From Lentzea aerocolonigenes (GTDB lineage Bacteria > Actinomycetota > Actinomycetes > Mycobacteriales > Pseudonocardiaceae): 27,347 nt of DNA. Both the position numbers and the translations under genes were made by a program. The notes under the pieces were generated by a model. The model worked only from the letters and a program-made list of their open reading frames with translations, was not told where the DNA came from and made no database searches. The stretch is from the NCBI RefSeq assembly GCF_000955955.1, contig NZ_JYJG01000352.1:1-27347 (forward strand). The letters are read 5' to 3'. Of this stretch, positions 7,716 through 16,952 are shown piece after piece; the stretch's first letter is position 1, and every line of letters begins with the position of its first letter.

Positions 7716-8492
7716 ATGGGAGCACCCCTGAGCCGCCATCAGCCCAACAACCCGTCGGCCGCGGCCGTGCAGAAACTGCGCCTCCGCTACACCAAGCGGG
7801 GGAGGTTGCGTTTCACCTCGCACCGCGACATCGCTCGTACGTTCGAGCGAGCGTTGCGCAGGGCAGGCGTGCCCATGGCGTACTCGCAGGGCTTCAGCCC
7901 TCACCCGAAGGTGTCATGGGTCGGCGCCGCGCCGACCGGTGTCGCCAGCGAGGCGGAGTACGTCGAGGTGTCCGTGGTCGAACGGGTCGACCCGGCGGCG
8001 CTGAAGATCGCGCTCGACGAGGCGTTGCCGCCCGGCATCGACGTCGTCGACATCGTCCAGGCGCACGGTGGCAACCTCACCGAGCGCATCGACGCGAGCG
8101 AGTGGCGGATCGAGCTCGACGGGATCGAGCCCGAGACGCTGGCCGACGCGGTCAGGGCTTTCCTCGCGCAGGAGCGGGTGGAGGTCGAGCGTCTGACCAA
8201 GGACGGCAAGAGGATCATCGACGTGCGGCCTGCGGTCGTGTCGGCACTGGTCGAACCCCGTTCGAGCGACGCCGGACACGATGAGGCCGGATTGTCACAA
8301 CCGTGTGGGATACTCATGACGGTCGTTCGGCAGGTAACGCCTACCGTCCGACCCGACGACGTGCTGAATGCGCTTCGTGTCGTCGCCGATCTCGTGCCGC
8401 CGGTACCTGCGAGAGCAACCCGGATGGCGCAGGGACGGCTCGACGACGAAGGCCGGCTGGTGGACCCGCTCCAACAGGACAGAGAGTCCTGA
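7716..8492 (+). CDS. DUF2344 protein, radical SAM-associated (TIGR03936 family)
   Basis: 258-residue protein, the usual companion of the B12-binding radical SAM protein found at 3284-5245. The family hallmark is visible at residues 21-69: LRLRYTKRGRLRFTSHRDI, then the GVPMAYSQGFSPHPKVSWV stretch. The C-terminal part (LMTVVRQVTPTVRPDDVLNAL) also matches the family. Biochemical role is not established; the fused forms seen in some bacteria imply the two proteins act together. Here they are separated by the reverse-strand protease-phzF pair. The ATG at 7716 has no good ribosome binding site; a GTG at 7767, just before the conserved domain, is an alternative. RNase E follows after 215 nt. Confidence 0.9.
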   Translation: MGAPLSRHQPNNPSAAAVQKLRLRYTKRGRLRFTSHRDIARTFERALRRAGVPMAYSQGFSPHPKVSWVGAAPTGVASEAEYVEVSVVERVDPAALKIALDEALPPGIDVVDIVQAHGGNLTERIDASEWRIELDGIEPETLADAVRAFLAQERVEVERLTKDGKRIIDVRPAVVSALVEPRSSDAGHDEAGLSQPCGILMTVVRQVTPTVRPDDVLNALRVVADLVPPVPARATRMAQGRLDDEGRLVDPLQQDRES

Positions 8493-8707
8493 CGAAGAGG
8501 AGCGCTGGAACGTCAGCCGCTACGCATCAGGAGGAGCGGCGCTGACAGCAGCGTCGTCGTGGGACCTGCGCAAGCGTGCGCCCAGTGAGGCGCCACGCCG
8601 CTGCGCGCGAGGCAAGGATTCCCGCCGCGAGCAGCGGTGGAGAGAGACAAGAGAGGCCCCTGCGCGGCCGCGTCCTCACGGGACGCGCCCGGGGGTGGAG
8701 GAGCTGC
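8493..8707 (+). promoter_or_regulatory. Structured leader upstream of RNase E
   Basis: 215 nt with no convincing gene. A 7-bp hairpin (8669-8675 with 8681-8687, 5-nt loop) stands 9 nt before the ribosome binding site GGAGGAG (8697-8703), which is 4 nt from the ATG. A possible extended -10 (TG-G-GATACT, 8306-8314) lies inside the preceding gene and would give a leader of nearly 390 nt. Long structured rne leaders that mediate autoregulation are known in E. coli; the same role here is inference. Confidence 0.35.
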
Positions 8708-11700
8708 ATGTCGAACAATGACAAGCCTGCCGGCGCAACCGGCGGGCAGGGCGTGGTATCCGCACGCCCCGAGCTGGCGGACCTGCCGGACAAGCTGCGG
8801 GTGCACGCCCTGGCGAAGTTGCTGGACGTCTCCAGCAAGGACGTGATGACGGCGCTGGCCGACCTCGGTGAGGTCGCCCGCAGCGCGCAGTCGAGCGTGA
8901 GCCGCGACGTCGCGCTGAAGGTCGCCGAGACGCTGCTGGACTGGGACGACGTGGTCACCGGTGAGGTCACCGAGGACTACGAGGCCCCGGCCGTGCCTGC
9001 GTTCGAGGCACCGGCGCTCGCGCCGATCTTCGCGGCGCCGAGCGCGGTGTTCCTGCCGCCCGCGCCGATCGAACGGCCCAAGGCGGCGGTCTCGCCGTTC
9101 GTGGTGCCCGAGGAGCCCGTCGTCGAGGAGAAGTCGGTCGGCGAGATCGCCGCCGACGAGCTCGACGCCGCGGAGGCCGAAGCCGAGGCCGACGCCGATG
9201 GTGACGACGAGAGCGAAGGCCGTCGCCGTCGCCGTCGCGGCCGTCGTGGCCGCGGCCGCGGCAAGGGCGCCGACGGCGAGCAGGGTGGCGACGAGTCCGA
9301 GGAGGGGCAGGCCGACGAGGCCGAGGCCACCGCTGCGGAGGCCGACGCCGCCGACGAGACCGAAGACGAGGGCGACGAGGGTTCGACCCGCCGTCGCCGC
9401 CGTCGCCGTCGCCGCAAGACCGGCGCGGACGACGAACCCGCCGTGACCGAGGACGACCCGCCGAACACCGTCGTGCACGTCCGCGAGTCCCGCGACGCGC
9501 GTGACGACAAGGCCGACTCCGAGGCCGCCCAGAGCGAGGTCCGCAGCATCCGCGGCTCGACCCGCCTGGAGGCCAAGCGCCAGCGTCGCCGTGACGGTCG
9601 CGAGGCCGGCCGCCGCCGTGCCCCGGTGCTGACCGAGGCCGAGTTCCTGGCCCGCCGCGAGGCCGTGGCCCGCACGATGGTCGTCCGCGAGCGCGGCGAC
9701 CGCACCCAGATCGGCGTGCTGGAAGACGGCGTGCTGGTCGAGCACTTCGTCACGTCGTCTGGCAGCGGCTCGATCGTGGGCAACGTCTACCTCGGCCGCG
9801 TGCAGAACGTGCTGCCGAGCATGGAGGCCGCGTTCATCGACATCGGCCGCGGCCGCAACGCCGTGCTGTACGCCGGTGAGGTCGACTGGGACGCCGCCGG
9901 TCTCGAGGGCAAGTCCCGCAAGATCGAGCAGGCGCTCTCCAGCGGCGACTCGGTGCTCGTCCAGGTCACCAAGGACCCGGTCGGCCACAAGGGCGCGCGC
10001 CTCACGACCCAGATCAGCCTCCCCGGCCGCTTCCTCGTCTACGTGCCCGGTGGTGGCGCGACGGGCATCAGCCGCAAGCTGCCGGACAACGAGCGCAAGC
10101 GCCTCAAGGACATCCTGAAGAGGGTCGTCCCCGAGGACGCCGGCGTGATCATCCGCACCGCCTCTGAGGGCATCTCCGAGGAGGAGCTCGGCCGCGACGT
10201 CACGCGTCTGCAGGCCCAGTGGAAGGTCATCAAGGAGAAGTCCGAGACCACCTCCACCAAGGCCCCGGCGTTGCTCTACGAAGAGCCGGACCTGCTGGTG
10301 AAGGTCGTCCGCGACCTGTTCACCGAGGACTTCGCCCAGCTCGTCGTCCAGGGCGACGAGGCGTGGGAGGTCATCGACTCCTACGTCCGCCACGTGGCGC
10401 CGGACCTGCAGGACCGCCTGAAGAAGCACGTCGGCAACAACGACGCGTTCGTCGAGTACCGCATCGACGAGCAGCTGATGAAGGCGCTGGACCGCAAGGT
10501 GTGGCTGCCGTCGGGTGGTTACCTGATCATCGACCGCACCGAGGCGATGACGGTCATCGACGTCAACACAGGCAAGTTCACCGGATCGGGCGGCAACCTC
10601 GAAGAGACGGTGACGCGCAACAACCTGGAGTCGGCGGAGGAGATCGTCCGCCAGCTCCGGCTGCGCGACATCGGCGGCATCATCGTCATCGACTTCATCG
10701 ACATGGTCCTGGAGTCGAACCGCGACCTGGTGCTGCGCCGCCTGACCGAGTGCCTGGGCCGCGACCGCACGCGTCACCAGGTCGCCGAGGTCACCTCGCT
10801 CGGCCTGGTGCAGATGACCCGCAAGCGGGTCGGCACCGGTCTGCTCGAGGCGTTCAGCCAGACGTGTGAGCACTGCCGCGGCCGTGGCGTCGTCGTGTCC
10901 ACCGAGCCCGTGCACTCGCACGGCGGTGGCAACGGTGGCGGCCAGCAGCAGCAACCGCAGCAGCAGGGCGGTGGCCGCAAGTCGCGCCGCAACAAGGGCG
11001 GTGGCGAGCAGGCCGCCGAGGTGGCTGAGGTCACCGAGGTCGCCGAAGTCGTCGACGTGGCCGCCGAGGCGCCGGTCGTCGAGCCGGAGGTCGTCGAGCC
11101 GGGCGAGCCGGAGGACACCTCCGAGGGCGCGGTCGCCGCGGACCAGGAGCACGAGGGTCACGCCGCCGGTCGTCGTCGCCGCCGTCGTCGTGGCCGCGAC
11201 AAGGAGCCGCAGGCCGTCGTCGACGCGGTCGTGGTCGAGGAGCAGGCGCTCAACGGTCACGTGCCGCACGAGGTCGCCGAGGACCCGGCGCCGATCGAGG
11301 TCGAGCCGGTCGCCGAAGAGCCTGTCGAGTCCCCGGCGGAGGAGCCTGCCGCCGAGGTCGTCGACGAAGCCGCTCCTGAGCTCGTCGAGCCCGTGACGGT
11401 CGCCGAGATCGTTGCGGAAGAGGCAGCCGAGGTCGCGGAGGAGGCCGCTGAGGTGGCCGAGATCGCCGCTGAGGCCGTCGCCGAGGCCGAGGCACCCGTC
11501 GTGGCCCAGGAAGCTGCTGAGCCCGCTGCTGAGGCCCCTGCGGCCCGTCCGCGTCGCCGTGCCGCCAAGCGCGCCGCCGGTGCGCCGGTCGCGGTCGAGG
11601 CGTCCGCTCCGGTGGTCGTCGAGGTGCCGAAGCAGCCCGAGGTCCAGATGCCCGCTCCGGTGGTCACCACCACCCGCAGGCGCCGCGCCGTGTCGCGGCC

Positions 11701-11728
11701 CGCGGGACCGCCGGTCAACGAGGGCTGA
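8708..11728 (+). CDS. rne: Ribonuclease E/G family endoribonuclease
   Basis: 1006-residue RNase E, the main endonuclease of RNA decay and rRNA processing. Residues about 18-75 (LPDKLRVHALAKLLDVSSKDVMTAL onward) resemble the N-terminal domain of initiation factor IF2, as at the start of mycobacterial Rne. A disordered region to about 330 follows, acidic with two arginine tracts. The catalytic core then has an S1 domain (about 358-440, GNVYLGRVQNVLPSMEAAFIDIG), the DNase I-like site with D618 (IDVNTGKFTG) and D662 (IIVIDFIDM), and the zinc-link cysteines C720 and C723 (CEHC). The last ~280 residues are again disordered: arginine tract RRRRRRRGR and long Ala-Glu-Val stretches, a likely scaffold for RNA and degradosome partners. 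ATG 8708 has a strong GGAGGAG; the longer open frame upstream is rejected. Confidence 0.95.
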   Translation: MSNNDKPAGATGGQGVVSARPELADLPDKLRVHALAKLLDVSSKDVMTALADLGEVARSAQSSVSRDVALKVAETLLDWDDVVTGEVTEDYEAPAVPAFEAPALAPIFAAPSAVFLPPAPIERPKAAVSPFVVPEEPVVEEKSVGEIAADELDAAEAEAEADADGDDESEGRRRRRRGRRGRGRGKGADGEQGGDESEEGQADEAEATAAEADAADETEDEGDEGSTRRRRRRRRRKTGADDEPAVTEDDPPNTVVHVRESRDARDDKADSEAAQSEVRSIRGSTRLEAKRQRRRDGREAGRRRAPVLTEAEFLARREAVARTMVVRERGDRTQIGVLEDGVLVEHFVTSSGSGSIVGNVYLGRVQNVLPSMEAAFIDIGRGRNAVLYAGEVDWDAAGLEGKSRKIEQALSSGDSVLVQVTKDPVGHKGARLTTQISLPGRFLVYVPGGGATGISRKLPDNERKRLKDILKRVVPEDAGVIIRTASEGISEEELGRDVTRLQAQWKVIKEKSETTSTKAPALLYEEPDLLVKVVRDLFTEDFAQLVVQGDEAWEVIDSYVRHVAPDLQDRLKKHVGNNDAFVEYRIDEQLMKALDRKVWLPSGGYLIIDRTEAMTVIDVNTGKFTGSGGNLEETVTRNNLESAEEIVRQLRLRDIGGIIVIDFIDMVLESNRDLVLRRLTECLGRDRTRHQVAEVTSLGLVQMTRKRVGTGLLEAFSQTCEHCRGRGVVVSTEPVHSHGGGNGGGQQQQPQQQGGGRKSRRNKGGGEQAAEVAEVTEVAEVVDVAAEAPVVEPEVVEPGEPEDTSEGAVAADQEHEGHAAGRRRRRRRGRDKEPQAVVDAVVVEEQALNGHVPHEVAEDPAPIEVEPVAEEPVESPAEEPAAEVVDEAAPELVEPVTVAEIVAEEAAEVAEEAAEVAEIAAEAVAEAEAPVVAQEAAEPAAEAPAARPRRRAAKRAAGAPVAVEASAPVVVEVPKQPEVQMPAPVVTTTRRRRAVSRPAGPPVNEG
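9221..9264 (+). repeat. CGTCGC-type codon repeat encoding an arginine tract in rne
   Basis: Near-tandem CGTCGC units encode an Arg-rich stretch with later Gly residues. Two similar tracts occur at 9388-9414 and 11170-11197. They are simple low-complexity coding repeats and could vary in length between strains by slippage. They are not a CRISPR or regulatory repeat. Confidence 0.6.
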
Positions 11729-11742
11729 CGCGAGAAGCAGAG

Positions 11743-11775
11743 ACCGGGGTCGCCTTCACGGGCGGCCCCGGTTTT
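11743..11775 (+). terminator. Rho-independent terminator after rne
   Basis: A 12-bp stem (11743-11754 with 11761-11772, one T.G wobble) with a 6-nt loop TTCACG is followed by TTTT (11772-11775). It begins 14 nt behind the rne stop and is the most canonical terminator in the window. It separates rne from rplU-rpmA-obgE. Confidence 0.85.
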
Positions 11776-11826
11776 GCGTTGTGAGGGATGGCACAGCCTG
11801 CGGGTTTGTGATCAGGGGACCCCAGT

Positions 11827-11856
11827 TTGCTTGTGCTGTACCCACTCCCGTAACCT
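11827..11856 (+). promoter_or_regulatory. Candidate promoter of rplU-rpmA
   Basis: TTGCTT (11827-11832) is 18 nt from TAACCT (11851-11856). Transcription would begin near 11863, leaving a leader of about 120 nt before rplU. The 258-nt gap between rne and rplU holds the rne terminator, this promoter and the leader, which ends with the ribosome binding site AGGAGA (11970-11975). No coding region is convincing there. Confidence 0.4.
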
Positions 11857-11986
11857 TGTCGACGGCCCGCCATCCGACGGGTCCTGTCGTGTGCCCCCTC
11901 TGCTGACTGCAGTTGATCAAACACTGTTTCGCAGGTGGGTTGGCGCATGGCCCGTCACCATCGAGTAGCAGGAGACTTCCGTCCTG

Positions 11987-12298
11987 ATGTACGCGATCGT
12001 CAAGACCGGCGGCAAGCAGTACAAGGTCGCTGTCGGCGACATCGTCGAGGTCGAGAAGCTCGAGGGCGAGCCGGGCACCGAAATCTCCCTCCAGGCGCTG
12101 CTCGTGGTCGACGGCACCAACGTCACCGCTGACGCGGCGGCCCTGGAGAAGTTCTCGGTCACCGGCAAGCTGGTCGAGCACACCAAGGGCCCGAAGATTC
12201 GCATCCACAAGTTCAAGAACAAGACCGGCTACCACAAGCGACAGGGTCACAGGCAGAAGCTGACCCGCGTCGAGGTCACCGGCATCACCGGTAAGTGA
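11987..12298 (+). CDS. rplU: Large ribosomal subunit protein bL21
   Basis: 103 residues, the normal size. It begins [30 protein letters not shown] and ends with the conserved [22 protein letters not shown], which contacts 23S rRNA. The ribosome binding site AGGAGA lies 11 nt upstream of the ATG. The gap to rpmA is 14 nt, so the two genes are cotranscribed as in most bacteria. Confidence 0.98.
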   Translation: MYAIVKTGGKQYKVAVGDIVEVEKLEGEPGTEISLQALLVVDGTNVTADAAALEKFSVTGKLVEHTKGPKIRIHKFKNKTGYHKRQGHRQKLTRVEVTGITGK

Positions 12299-12312
12299 GG
12301 ACCTGACTTCTC

Positions 12313-12570
12313 ATGGCACACAAAAAGGGTGCGTCCAGTTCCCGCAACGGCCGTGACTCCAACCCCCAGTACCTGGGTGTGAAGCGGTTCGGCGGTCAGG
12401 TCGTCAAGGCCGGCGAGATCCTGATCCGCCAGCGCGGCACCAAGTTCCACCCCGGCGTCGGTGTGGGCATCGGCAAGGACGACACGTTGTTCGCCCTGCT
12501 GCCGGGTGCGGTGGAGTTCGGCATGAAGCGCGGTCGCAAGACCGTCAACATCGTCCCGGTTGCGGTCTGA
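12313..12570 (+). CDS. rpmA: Large ribosomal subunit protein bL27
   Basis: 85 residues, normal length. The N-terminal [16 protein letters not shown] tail reaches the peptidyl-transferase centre, and the body has the family sequence [30 protein letters not shown]. There is no extra N-terminal segment of the kind that Firmicutes remove by proteolysis. It lies between rplU and obgE. Confidence 0.98.
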   Translation: MAHKKGASSSRNGRDSNPQYLGVKRFGGQVVKAGEILIRQRGTKFHPGVGVGIGKDDTLFALLPGAVEFGMKRGRKTVNIVPVAV

Positions 12571-12601
12571 GAGACCGTTCCGCGACGTAGTCAGACCTCT
12601 G

Positions 12602-12637
12602 CGAGGGGCGGGCCCGGTCTTCCGGAACCGCCCCTCG
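12602..12637 (+). terminator. Hairpin between rpmA and obgE, terminator or attenuator
   Basis: A perfect 10-bp GC-rich stem (12602-12611 with 12628-12637) encloses a second small CCGG/CCGG stem (12614-12617 with 12622-12625). It is followed by a mixed T-rich stretch (TTGCTTGTT). It begins 31 nt behind rpmA. It may lower the transcription of obgE and proB relative to the ribosomal protein genes rather than stop it fully, since no clear promoter for obgE is visible. Confidence 0.6.
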
Positions 12638-12675
12638 TTGCTTGTTCGCAAGACTTTCTGAAAGGAAGTATTTCC

Positions 12676-14136
12676 GTGGCCCGCTTCGTAGACCGGGTGG
12701 TGATCCACGCTGCCGCCGGCAACGGGGGCAACGGTTGTGCTTCAGTGCACCGCGAGAAGTTCAAGCCGCTCGGCGGCCCGGACGGCGGCAACGGGGGCAG
12801 CGGCGGCGACGTGATCCTCGTCGTCGACTCCCAGGTGCACACCCTGCTCGACTTCCACTTCCGCCCGCACGCCGCCGCCACCAACGGCAAGGCGGGCGCG
12901 GGTGCGAACCGCGACGGCGCGAACGGCGAGGACCTGATCCTGCGCGTCCCGGACGGCACCGTCGTGCTGACCGAGGACGGCGAGATCGTCGCGGACCTGG
13001 TCGGCGAGGGCACCCAGCTCATCGCCGCCGCCGGTGGCCGCGGTGGTCTCGGCAACGCCTCGCTCGCGTCCAAGGCCCGCAAGGCGCCCGGTTTCGCGTT
13101 GCTCGGTGAGCCGGGCGAGACGCGCGACCTGGTGCTGGAGCTCAAGTCCGTCGCGGACGTCGGCCTGCTCGGCTTCCCGTCCGCCGGCAAGTCGTCGCTG
13201 ATCTCGGTGCTCTCCGCCGCGAAGCCGAAGATCGCCGACTACCCGTTCACCACGCTGGTGCCGAACCTGGGCGTGATCACCGCGGGCGAGACCATCTTCA
13301 CGATGGCGGACGTCCCCGGTCTGATCCCCGGCGCCTCGCAGGGCAAGGGTCTCGGCCTCGACTTCCTGCGCCACATCGAGCGCACCGCCGTGCTCGCCCA
13401 CGTCGTCGACTGCGCGACGTACGAGCCCGGCCGCGACCCGATCGCGGACATCGACGCGCTGGAGAACGAGCTGGCGGAGTACACCCCGTCGCTCGGCGGC
13501 AACTTCGCCGACCGTCCGCGCGTGGTGATCCTGAACAAGATCGACATTCCGGACGCCAAGGACCTCGCCGACATCGTCCGCCCGGAGATCGAGGCCCGCG
13601 GCCTGCCGGTCTTCGAGGTGTCGACCGTGTCGCGCGAAGGCCTGCGCGAACTCACCTTCAAGCTGGCCGAGGTCGTGCGCGAGTACCGCGCCGCCCAGCC
13701 GAAGAAGGAATCGACCCGAATCGTGCTGCGGCCGACCGCCGTGGACGACCAGGGCTTCACCGTGACCGAGGACCCCTCGGTCGAGGGTGGCTTCATCGTC
13801 AAGGGCGACCGCCCCGAGCGCTGGATCCGCCAGACCGACTTCTCCAACGACGAAGCCGTCGGTTACCTCGCGGACCGCCTGCACAGGCTGGGCGTCGAGG
13901 ACAAGCTCGTGAAGATGGGCGCTGTTCCCGGCTGCCAGGTCACCATCGGCGACCTGATCTTCGACTGGGAACCGACCACGCCGGCCGGCATCGCGATGAC
14001 GATGACCGGACGCGGCACGGACGTCCGTCTCGAGCGCAACGACCGCATCGGCGCCCACGAGCGCAAGGCCCTGAAGAAGGCCCGCCGCGCGCCCGGCGAG
14101 TACGGCGACGACTACGGTGATTTCGGCGAGGAGTAA
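12676..14136 (+). CDS. obgE: GTPase Obg (CgtA), ribosome assembly factor
   Basis: 486-residue GTPase involved in 50S assembly and stress responses. The glycine-rich Obg fold is at residues 1-158 ([32 protein letters not shown]). The G domain has the P-loop GFPSAGKSS (166-174), G3 [10 protein letters not shown] and G4 NKID (287-290). A C-terminal Obg (OCT) domain follows at about 350-430, and the protein ends in an acidic, Asp/Glu/Tyr-rich tail. Start GTG 12676 has AAAGGAAG (12661-12668) upstream. proB begins 2 nt behind the stop, and the end of obgE supplies its ribosome binding site. Obg directly followed by proB is a common actinobacterial order. Confidence 0.97.
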   Translation: MARFVDRVVIHAAAGNGGNGCASVHREKFKPLGGPDGGNGGSGGDVILVVDSQVHTLLDFHFRPHAAATNGKAGAGANRDGANGEDLILRVPDGTVVLTEDGEIVADLVGEGTQLIAAAGGRGGLGNASLASKARKAPGFALLGEPGETRDLVLELKSVADVGLLGFPSAGKSSLISVLSAAKPKIADYPFTTLVPNLGVITAGETIFTMADVPGLIPGASQGKGLGLDFLRHIERTAVLAHVVDCATYEPGRDPIADIDALENELAEYTPSLGGNFADRPRVVILNKIDIPDAKDLADIVRPEIEARGLPVFEVSTVSREGLRELTFKLAEVVREYRAAQPKKESTRIVLRPTAVDDQGFTVTEDPSVEGGFIVKGDRPERWIRQTDFSNDEAVGYLADRLHRLGVEDKLVKMGAVPGCQVTIGDLIFDWEPTTPAGIAMTMTGRGTDVRLERNDRIGAHERKALKKARRAPGEYGDDYGDFGEE

Positions 14137-14138
14137 AA

Positions 14139-15266
14139 GTGACGGCCCCCGTGGTCTCACAGGCACGACTTGCGGTGGCTTCGGCCACGCGCATCGTGGT
14201 GAAGGTCGGTTCTTCTTCTTTGACCACAGCCGAGGGCGGGCTCGATCCGGCCCGCCTCGACTCGCTGGTCGACGCCCTGGCTGCCCGGTCTCGGGCCGGC
14301 AGCCAGGTCGTGCTGGTCTCGTCCGGTGCGATCGCCGCCGGGCTGGCGCCGTTGGGCATCTCCCGCCGGCCGCGCGACCTCGCCACGCAGCAGGCTGCCG
14401 CGAGCGTCGGGCAGCTGACGTTGGCGCACGCGTACGCGAACTCGTTCGGCCGCTACTCGTTGACGGTCGGCCAGGTGCTGCTGACCGCGGACGACGTGGT
14501 GCGCCGCGCCCACTACCGCAATGCCCAGCGCACGTTTTCTCGTTTGCTGGCCCTGGGTGCGGTGCCGGTCGTGAACGAGAACGACACCGTTGCCACCGAG
14601 GAGATCCGCTTCGGCGACAACGACCGCCTGGCTGCTCTGGTGGCGCACCTGGTCGGCGCCGACGCGTTGTTCCTGCTGTCCGATGTGGACGCTCTCTACT
14701 CGGGTGATCCGCGCAAGCCCGGTGCCGTGCGCATCTCCGAGGTCGCTTCGGCGTCCGATGTGGACGGCGTGAAGGCCGGAACCGTTGGTGCGTCCGGTCT
14801 TGGCACGGGTGGCATGGCCTCGAAGCTGGCCGCCGCCCGGTTGGCTTCTTCGGCCGGCATTCCGGTACTGCTGGCCGGTGCTTCGGACGCCGGTCGGGCG
14901 TTGGGGGCTGCCGACGTCGGAACTGCCTTCGCCGCAACGGGTTCGCGTTTGACCGCACGCCGCTTCTGGCTCGGCTACGCCACCGATGCGAACGGCCGTC
15001 TGCACCTCGACGACGGCGCGGTCGCCGCGGTCGTTGGCCGGCGTCGTTCGTTGCTGGCAGCCGGAATCACCGGTGTGGACGGCGATTTCGAAGCCGGTGA
15101 CGTCGTCGAGCTCGTGTCGCTCGCTGGTGAGGTCGTGGCGCGCGGTGTGGTCGGTTACGACGCTTCCGAGCTGCCGTCGTTGATCGGCCACAAGACCCAC
15201 GACCTGCCCTCGGAGCAACGTCGCGAGGTCGTGCACGCCGATGACCTGGTGCCGCTCGCTAGGTGA
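14139..15266 (+). CDS. proB: Glutamate 5-kinase
   Basis: 375-residue enzyme for the first step of proline synthesis: ATP-dependent phosphorylation of L-glutamate in the cytoplasm. The amino-acid kinase domain (about 1-265) shows [45 protein letters not shown] and [14 protein letters not shown]-terminal PUA domain (about 285-365, [14 protein letters not shown]) is present, as in the long ProB forms. The GTG at 14139 is preceded by GAGGAG at 14128-14133, inside the last codons of obgE. Its partner proA lies about 8.8 kb away instead of next to it. The 3' end overlaps the convergent transporter gene by 8 bp. Confidence 0.97.
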   Translation: MTAPVVSQARLAVASATRIVVKVGSSSLTTAEGGLDPARLDSLVDALAARSRAGSQVVLVSSGAIAAGLAPLGISRRPRDLATQQAAASVGQLTLAHAYANSFGRYSLTVGQVLLTADDVVRRAHYRNAQRTFSRLLALGAVPVVNENDTVATEEIRFGDNDRLAALVAHLVGADALFLLSDVDALYSGDPRKPGAVRISEVASASDVDGVKAGTVGASGLGTGGMASKLAAARLASSAGIPVLLAGASDAGRALGAADVGTAFAATGSRLTARRFWLGYATDANGRLHLDDGAVAAVVGRRRSLLAAGITGVDGDFEAGDVVELVSLAGEVVARGVVGYDASELPSLIGHKTHDLPSEQRREVVHADDLVPLAR

Positions 15267-16524
15267 GCTCGACGCCCTTCGTCTCGGGCAGCGTGAGGAT
15301 CACCAGGAACGAGATCACCGCGCCGATCGCCACGTACCAGAAGAACACCGTGCCGCCGACCGCCTGAATGACGAGCGGCGCGGTGCCGCCGAACAGCGCG
15401 ACCGTCAGGTTGTACCAAGCGCCGATGCCGAGGCCGCGCAGTTCGGTGGGGAACAGCTCGCTCATCAACGCGGGCGCGATCGACGTGATCGTCGTGTAGA
15501 GGCCGAGCCCGACCACGAACACGATCACCAGGTTCGCCAGCCCCGGTTTGACCAATGTGGACAGCGGCACGACCAGCACCGCCATCGCCGCGGACCACAC
15601 CAGGATCTGCGGCTTGCGGCCGTACCTGTCCGCGAGCCAGCCCATCGGGTACTGCAACGCGATGAACACCACCGTGCCGATCGACAGCGCCAGGAACACG
15701 TCGATGTCGTTGGCGCCCTTGGTCTTCACCGCGAACGGCGTCAGCGCGCTGAAGAACGTGTAGAAACACAGCGTCGACAGCAACGTGACGCCGATGAGCT
15801 GCCCGACCGCCTTCGGGTGCTCCTTGAGGGTCAGCAGCAACGGGTTGCGCAGCTTCTCGGCTTTCGCCTTGTTCTCCTCGAACTGCTCCGTCTCCGGCAG
15901 TTCGCGCCGCAACCACAACCCGATCAGCCCGAGCACGCCACCGATCAGGAACGGCACACGCCAGCCGTACGTCGCCATCGCGTCCTTGTCGAGGCCGCGG
16001 GACAGGAAGAACCCGAGCAGCGACGCGATCAGCACCGCCGCACCCGTCGAGATGTAGAAGAACGACGAGTACCTGCCGCGATGGCTGGGTTTCGCGATCT
16101 CCCCGAGGTAAGCCGACGCGTTGGAAACCTCGCCGCCCAGCGCCATGCCCTGCGCGACGCGGGCGAGGACGAGCAGGGCCGGCGACAGCCAGCCGACCTG
16201 GTCGAACGTCGGCAGCAACCCGATCACCACCGACCCGCCGGACATCAACGCGATCGTCAGCAGCATCGCGGTCCGCCGGCCCTTCAGGTCCGCGAACCGG
16301 CCGAGCAGATAACCGCCGAGCGGCCGGAAGAAGAAGGCGAGCGCGAACGTGGCGAACGTGCTCAGCAGCGCCGCGGCCTCGTTGCCCTTCGGAAAGATCT
16401 GGGTCGCGAAGTAGATGCTGAACGCCGTGTAGATCCCCCAGTCGTACCACTCGACCGCGTTCCCGGCCGAGGCCGCGACCAGCTTGCGCACGGGCAGTCG
16501 ATGGGTTTCCGAAGTAACCACCAT
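15259..16524 (-). CDS. MFS transporter, metabolite:H+ symporter (MHS) type
   Basis: 421-residue membrane protein with about 12 transmembrane segments. The MHS signature is [16 protein letters not shown] near residue 21. The loop 2-3 motif is [19 protein letters not shown], and its half-repeat is [13 protein letters not shown]. Relatives carry dicarboxylates, shikimate or proline/betaine; the substrate cannot be told from sequence. The long C-terminal coiled coil of the osmosensor ProP is absent. A substrate link to the adjacent proB is tempting but unproven. The ATG at 16524 has AAGGTG a few bases upstream and lies within a small 5-bp inverted repeat. It is divergent from the VOC gene and overlaps proB tail to tail. 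Confidence 0.92.
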   Translation of the reverse strand: MVVTSETHRLPVRKLVAASAGNAVEWYDWGIYTAFSIYFATQIFPKGNEAAALLSTFATFALAFFFRPLGGYLLGRFADLKGRRTAMLLTIALMSGGSVVIGLLPTFDQVGWLSPALLVLARVAQGMALGGEVSNASAYLGEIAKPSHRGRYSSFFYISTGAAVLIASLLGFFLSRGLDKDAMATYGWRVPFLIGGVLGLIGLWLRRELPETEQFEENKAKAEKLRNPLLLTLKEHPKAVGQLIGVTLLSTLCFYTFFSALTPFAVKTKGANDIDVFLALSIGTVVFIALQYPMGWLADRYGRKPQILVWSAAMAVLVVPLSTLVKPGLANLVIVFVVGLGLYTTITSIAPALMSELFPTELRGLGIGAWYNLTVALFGGTAPLVIQAVGGTVFFWYVAIGAVISFLVILTLPETKGVELT

Positions 16525-16533
16525 GTGGTCACC

Positions 16534-16561
16534 TTGTCACACACGGCGACCGAGCCATACT
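16534..16561 (+). promoter_or_regulatory. Promoter of the VOC gene, leaderless start
   Basis: TTGTCA (16534-16539, 5 of 6 to TTGACA), 16-nt spacer, CATACT (16556-16561). The GTG at 16569 follows after 7 nt, so transcript and coding sequence would begin together. This is the best promoter match among the leaderless candidates. Confidence 0.6.
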
Positions 16562-16568
16562 GATCAGC

Positions 16569-16952
16569 GTGCGTTCAATGGGTTTGGTGACGTTGGTGGT
16601 CCGCGACTACGACGAGGCGCTTCGCTTCTACGTGGACGGTCTGGGATTCACACTGGTCGAGGACACGCCGCAGGGCGACAAGCGGTGGGTCGTCGTGTCG
16701 GCGGGCGGGGGAGCGTCGTTGCTGCTGGCCCAGGCGGACACGGACGAGCAGTCCGCGCGAGTCGGCGACCAGACCGGCGGCCGCGTCGGGTTCTTCCTCA
16801 CCACCGACGACTTCGACCGCGACCACGCCCGCATGACGTCGTTCGGCGTGCGGTTCCTCGAGACGCCGCGCGACGAGGTCTACGGGCGCGTAGCCGTCTT
16901 CGAGGACCTGTACGGCAACCGCTGGGACCTGCTTCAGCCCGCCCGCGCCTGA
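16569..16952 (+). CDS. VOC (glyoxalase/bleomycin-resistance) superfamily protein
   Basis: 127-residue protein made of two beta-alpha-beta-beta-beta repeats: LVTLVVRDYDEALRFYVDGLGF at the N terminus and a second module ending in VFEDLYGNRWDLLQPA. Family members include metal-dependent lyases, dioxygenases and drug-binding resistance proteins; the sequence does not decide between them. GTG 16569 is selected because it lies 7 nt behind a -10 element; an ATG at 16578 is a close alternative. The 3' end overlaps the convergent AraC-type gene by 19 bp. Confidence 0.88.
   Translation: MRSMGLVTLVVRDYDEALRFYVDGLGFTLVEDTPQGDKRWVVVSAGGGASLLLAQADTDEQSARVGDQTGGRVGFFLTTDDFDRDHARMTSFGVRFLETPRDEVYGRVAVFEDLYGNRWDLLQPARA

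Noticed and set aside
9221..9264. Short tandem-like repeats as a possible CRISPR or regulatory array
   Set aside because: They are CGT/CGC arginine codons in a disordered region of RNase E, with no spacers.
8513..11269. 918-codon open frame antisense to rne
   Set aside because: Its product is a low-complexity His/Asp/Leu/Val-rich sequence mirroring the GC-rich codons of rne, with no domain. The sense frame has full RNase E motifs.
11774..11968. 64-codon frame between rne and rplU
   Set aside because: It begins inside the terminator's T-rich tail, crosses the candidate promoter and has no ribosome binding site or recognisable sequence.
12742..14958. 738-codon open frame antisense to obgE and proB
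   Set aside because: Low-complexity shadow of two well-recognised genes.
16517..16529. 5-bp inverted repeat around the transporter start codon as a regulatory hairpin
   Set aside because: The stem is too short to be convincing and can arise by chance.
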